Below are positions 50,894 through 51,971 of a DNA stretch of 51,971 nucleotides, one piece after another. Within the stretch, counting starts at the first letter, position 1; every line of letters begins with the position of its first letter. A program made the position numbers and the translations under genes. The DNA is from Longimicrobium sp. GTDB taxonomy: Bacteria > Gemmatimonadota > Gemmatimonadetes > Longimicrobiales > Longimicrobiaceae. The notes under the pieces were generated by a model, which did not search any database, was not told the DNA's origin, and saw nothing but the letters and a program-made list of their open reading frames with translations. The DNA lies in the NCBI GenBank assembly GCA_036389795.1, contig DASVWD010000228.1, forward strand, positions 1 through 51,971, written 5' to 3'.

Positions 50894-51971
50894 CGGGTTC
50901 CGCCCCGCGACGCGCCCCAGCAGCTCCCAGAAGCCGGGGAAGCTCACCGCGGCGCACGCGCGGTCGTCCACCTCGATCTCGTTCCCCGGCAGCGCCCCCA
51001 GCACGCCGAAGGCCATGGCGATGCGGTGGTCGCCGTGCGTGACCACCCGGCCCCGCAGCGGGCGGTCGCTCCCGCGCACCACCAGCCCGTCCTCCAGCTC
51101 CTCGGCCTCCGCGCCGATCGCCCGCAGCGCCGCCACCAGCGCGGCGATGCGGTCGCTCTCCTTCACGCGCAGCTCGCCCGCGCCGGTGACGCGCGTCTCC
51201 CCGTCCGCCCGGGCCGCCAGCGCCGCCAGGACCGGCACCTCGTCGATCGCCGCGGGGATCTCCCCGGGCTGCACGTCGACGCCGGCCAGCCGCGCCGGGC
51301 GCACCACCAGGTCGGCCACCGGCTCGCCGCCCTCCACGCGCTCGTCCACGCGCTCCACCCGCGCCCCCATCCGCTCCACGATCGCCAGGAAGCCCACGCG
51401 GGTCGGGTTCACGCAGACGCGGCGGATGCGTAGCTCGCCCCCGTCCGCCAGCAGCGCGAGGGCGACGAGGAACGCGGCGGACGAGGGGTCGCCGGGGACG
51501 TCCAGGTCGAGCGGCGGCAGCGGCTCGGCCCACGCCTCCAGCAACGCGCGCACCCCCTCCGGCGTCCGCTCGCTCCGCACGGGCGCGCCCAGCGCCGCCA
51601 GCATCCGCTCCGTGTGGTCGCGCGAGAGCACCGGCTCGGTGACGGAGACGGGGACGCCGCCCCCCAGCCCCGCCAGCAGCACCGCGCTCTTCACCTGCGC
51701 GCTGGCCTTCGGCGAGGCGAAGTCGAGCGGGCGGAGCGACCCGCCGGTGACCTCGATCGGGAGGCGGCCGGGCTCGCCGGCCTCGCGGAAGCGCGCGCCC
51801 ATCGCCGCCAGCGGCCCGGTGACGCGCCGCATCGGCCGGCCGCGCAGCGAGGCGTCGCCCGTGAGCGTGGCGGCGAACGGGCGCGAGGCCAGCCAGCCCA
51901 GCATGAGCCGCGCGGTCGTCCCGCTGTTGCCGCAGTCGAGCGCGTCCGCGGGCGCGCGCCACGCCGCGAGC
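50891..51971 (-). CDS. aroA: 3-phosphoshikimate 1-carboxyvinyltransferase (EPSP synthase), N-terminus beyond window
   Basis: Shikimate pathway enzyme joining PEP and shikimate-3-phosphate. The frame is open to the right edge, where it reads ADALDCGNSGTTARLMLGWL, the family substrate-binding motif. KASAQVKSAVLLAG, LDVPGDPSSAAFLV, PAAIDEVPVLAALAA, LRVKESDRIAALVAAL and THGDHRIAMAFGVLG follow, giving about 360 residues of an expected 430. It belongs to the aroA-cmk-rpsA block. Confidence 0.95.
   Translation of the reverse strand, partial: LAAWRAPADALDCGNSGTTARLMLGWLASRPFAATLTGDASLRGRPMRRVTGPLAAMGARFREAGEPGRLPIEVTGGSLRPLDFASPKASAQVKSAVLLAGLGGGVPVSVTEPVLSRDHTERMLAALGAPVRSERTPEGVRALLEAWAEPLPPLDLDVPGDPSSAAFLVALALLADGGELRIRRVCVNPTRVGFLAIVERMGARVERVDERVEGGEPVADLVVRPARLAGVDVQPGEIPAAIDEVPVLAALAARADGETRVTGAGELRVKESDRIAALVAALRAIGAEAEELEDGLVVRGSDRPLRGRVVTHGDHRIAMAFGVLGALPGNEIEVDDRACAAVSFPGFWELLGRVAGRNP

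Overview
The window is a GC-rich (about 70 percent), gene-dense bacterial chromosome segment. The gene complement (aroA-cmk-rpsA block, UvrD/PcrA helicase, branched-chain oxoacid dehydrogenase with lipB, acyl-CoA carboxylase subunits, many lipoproteins) and especially a lanthipeptide-type precursor with an MKKLKLELDALQVESF leader point to the Gemmatimonadota, most likely a Longimicrobium-like organism. This placement is inference from gene content; no rRNA gene is present. No tRNA, rRNA, CRISPR array, IS element or prophage was found.

Layout, left to right. 1-2.7 kb: a NYN nuclease-like protein with two OST-HTH domains and a helix-hairpin-helix, open at the left edge. 2.9-7 kb: an acyl-CoA ligase and a UvrD/PcrA helicase with back-to-back promoters. 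7.1-10.5 kb: a lipoprotein, then a leftward pterin cluster (PTPS, FolE, an SDR, a QueD-like protein) preceded by a candidate 6S-like RNA with its own promoter and terminator. 10.6-16.6 kb: a Fur-family regulator, a lipoprotein and a zinc-type ABC importer (permease, ATPase, binding protein) with an outer-membrane barrel protein and a small Cys-containing membrane protein. 16.8-22.1 kb: a small Cys-rich exported peptide, endonuclease IV, a DegP/HtrA protease and a divergent two-component system sharing an intergenic OmpR-type operator. 22.1-24 kb: a compositionally atypical membrane hydrolase. 24-29.1 kb: a Nudix hydrolase, a holin-like/YihY fusion and a large PAS hybrid kinase. 29.1-29.7 kb: an antitoxin with a PIN protein that has lost most catalytic acids. 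29.8-38.6 kb: lipB, E2, E1-beta, E1-alpha, biotin carrier protein, the lanthipeptide-like precursor, an RNA uracil methyltransferase and biotin carboxylase. 38.6-44.1 kb: VapBC, DinB-like, metzincin-like, dCMP deaminase, cyclase-family, ParE/antitoxin and DUF433 genes. 44.2-52 kb: carboxyltransferase, a subtilisin-like protease, rpsA, cmk and partial aroA.

The genes form a few metabolic themes. The E1/E2 oxoacid dehydrogenase plus LipB (which makes its lipoyl cofactor) would give branched acyl-CoAs and propionyl-CoA, and the three separately located carboxylase subunits could carboxylate such acyl-CoAs. FolE, the animal-like PTPS and the SDR look like a tetrahydrobiopterin route. The Fur-family gene probably controls the neighbouring metal importer.

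The most unusual feature is non-coding. At least fourteen intergenic tracts are built from 7-8 base units (GTGCGAAA, GTACGAAA, GTGCGTGA and relatives), often as inverted arms that would fold into long hairpins. They abut coding sequences with striking precision: five genes have their stop codon joined directly to a repeat tract, and in two genes the repeat ends with CTGCCG placed exactly before the start codon. Other hairpins with different sequence but the same tandem-arm architecture, and a separate modular 130-290 bp repeat, fill further intergenic spaces. Together these look like an expanded system of intergenic RNA or mobile repeats.
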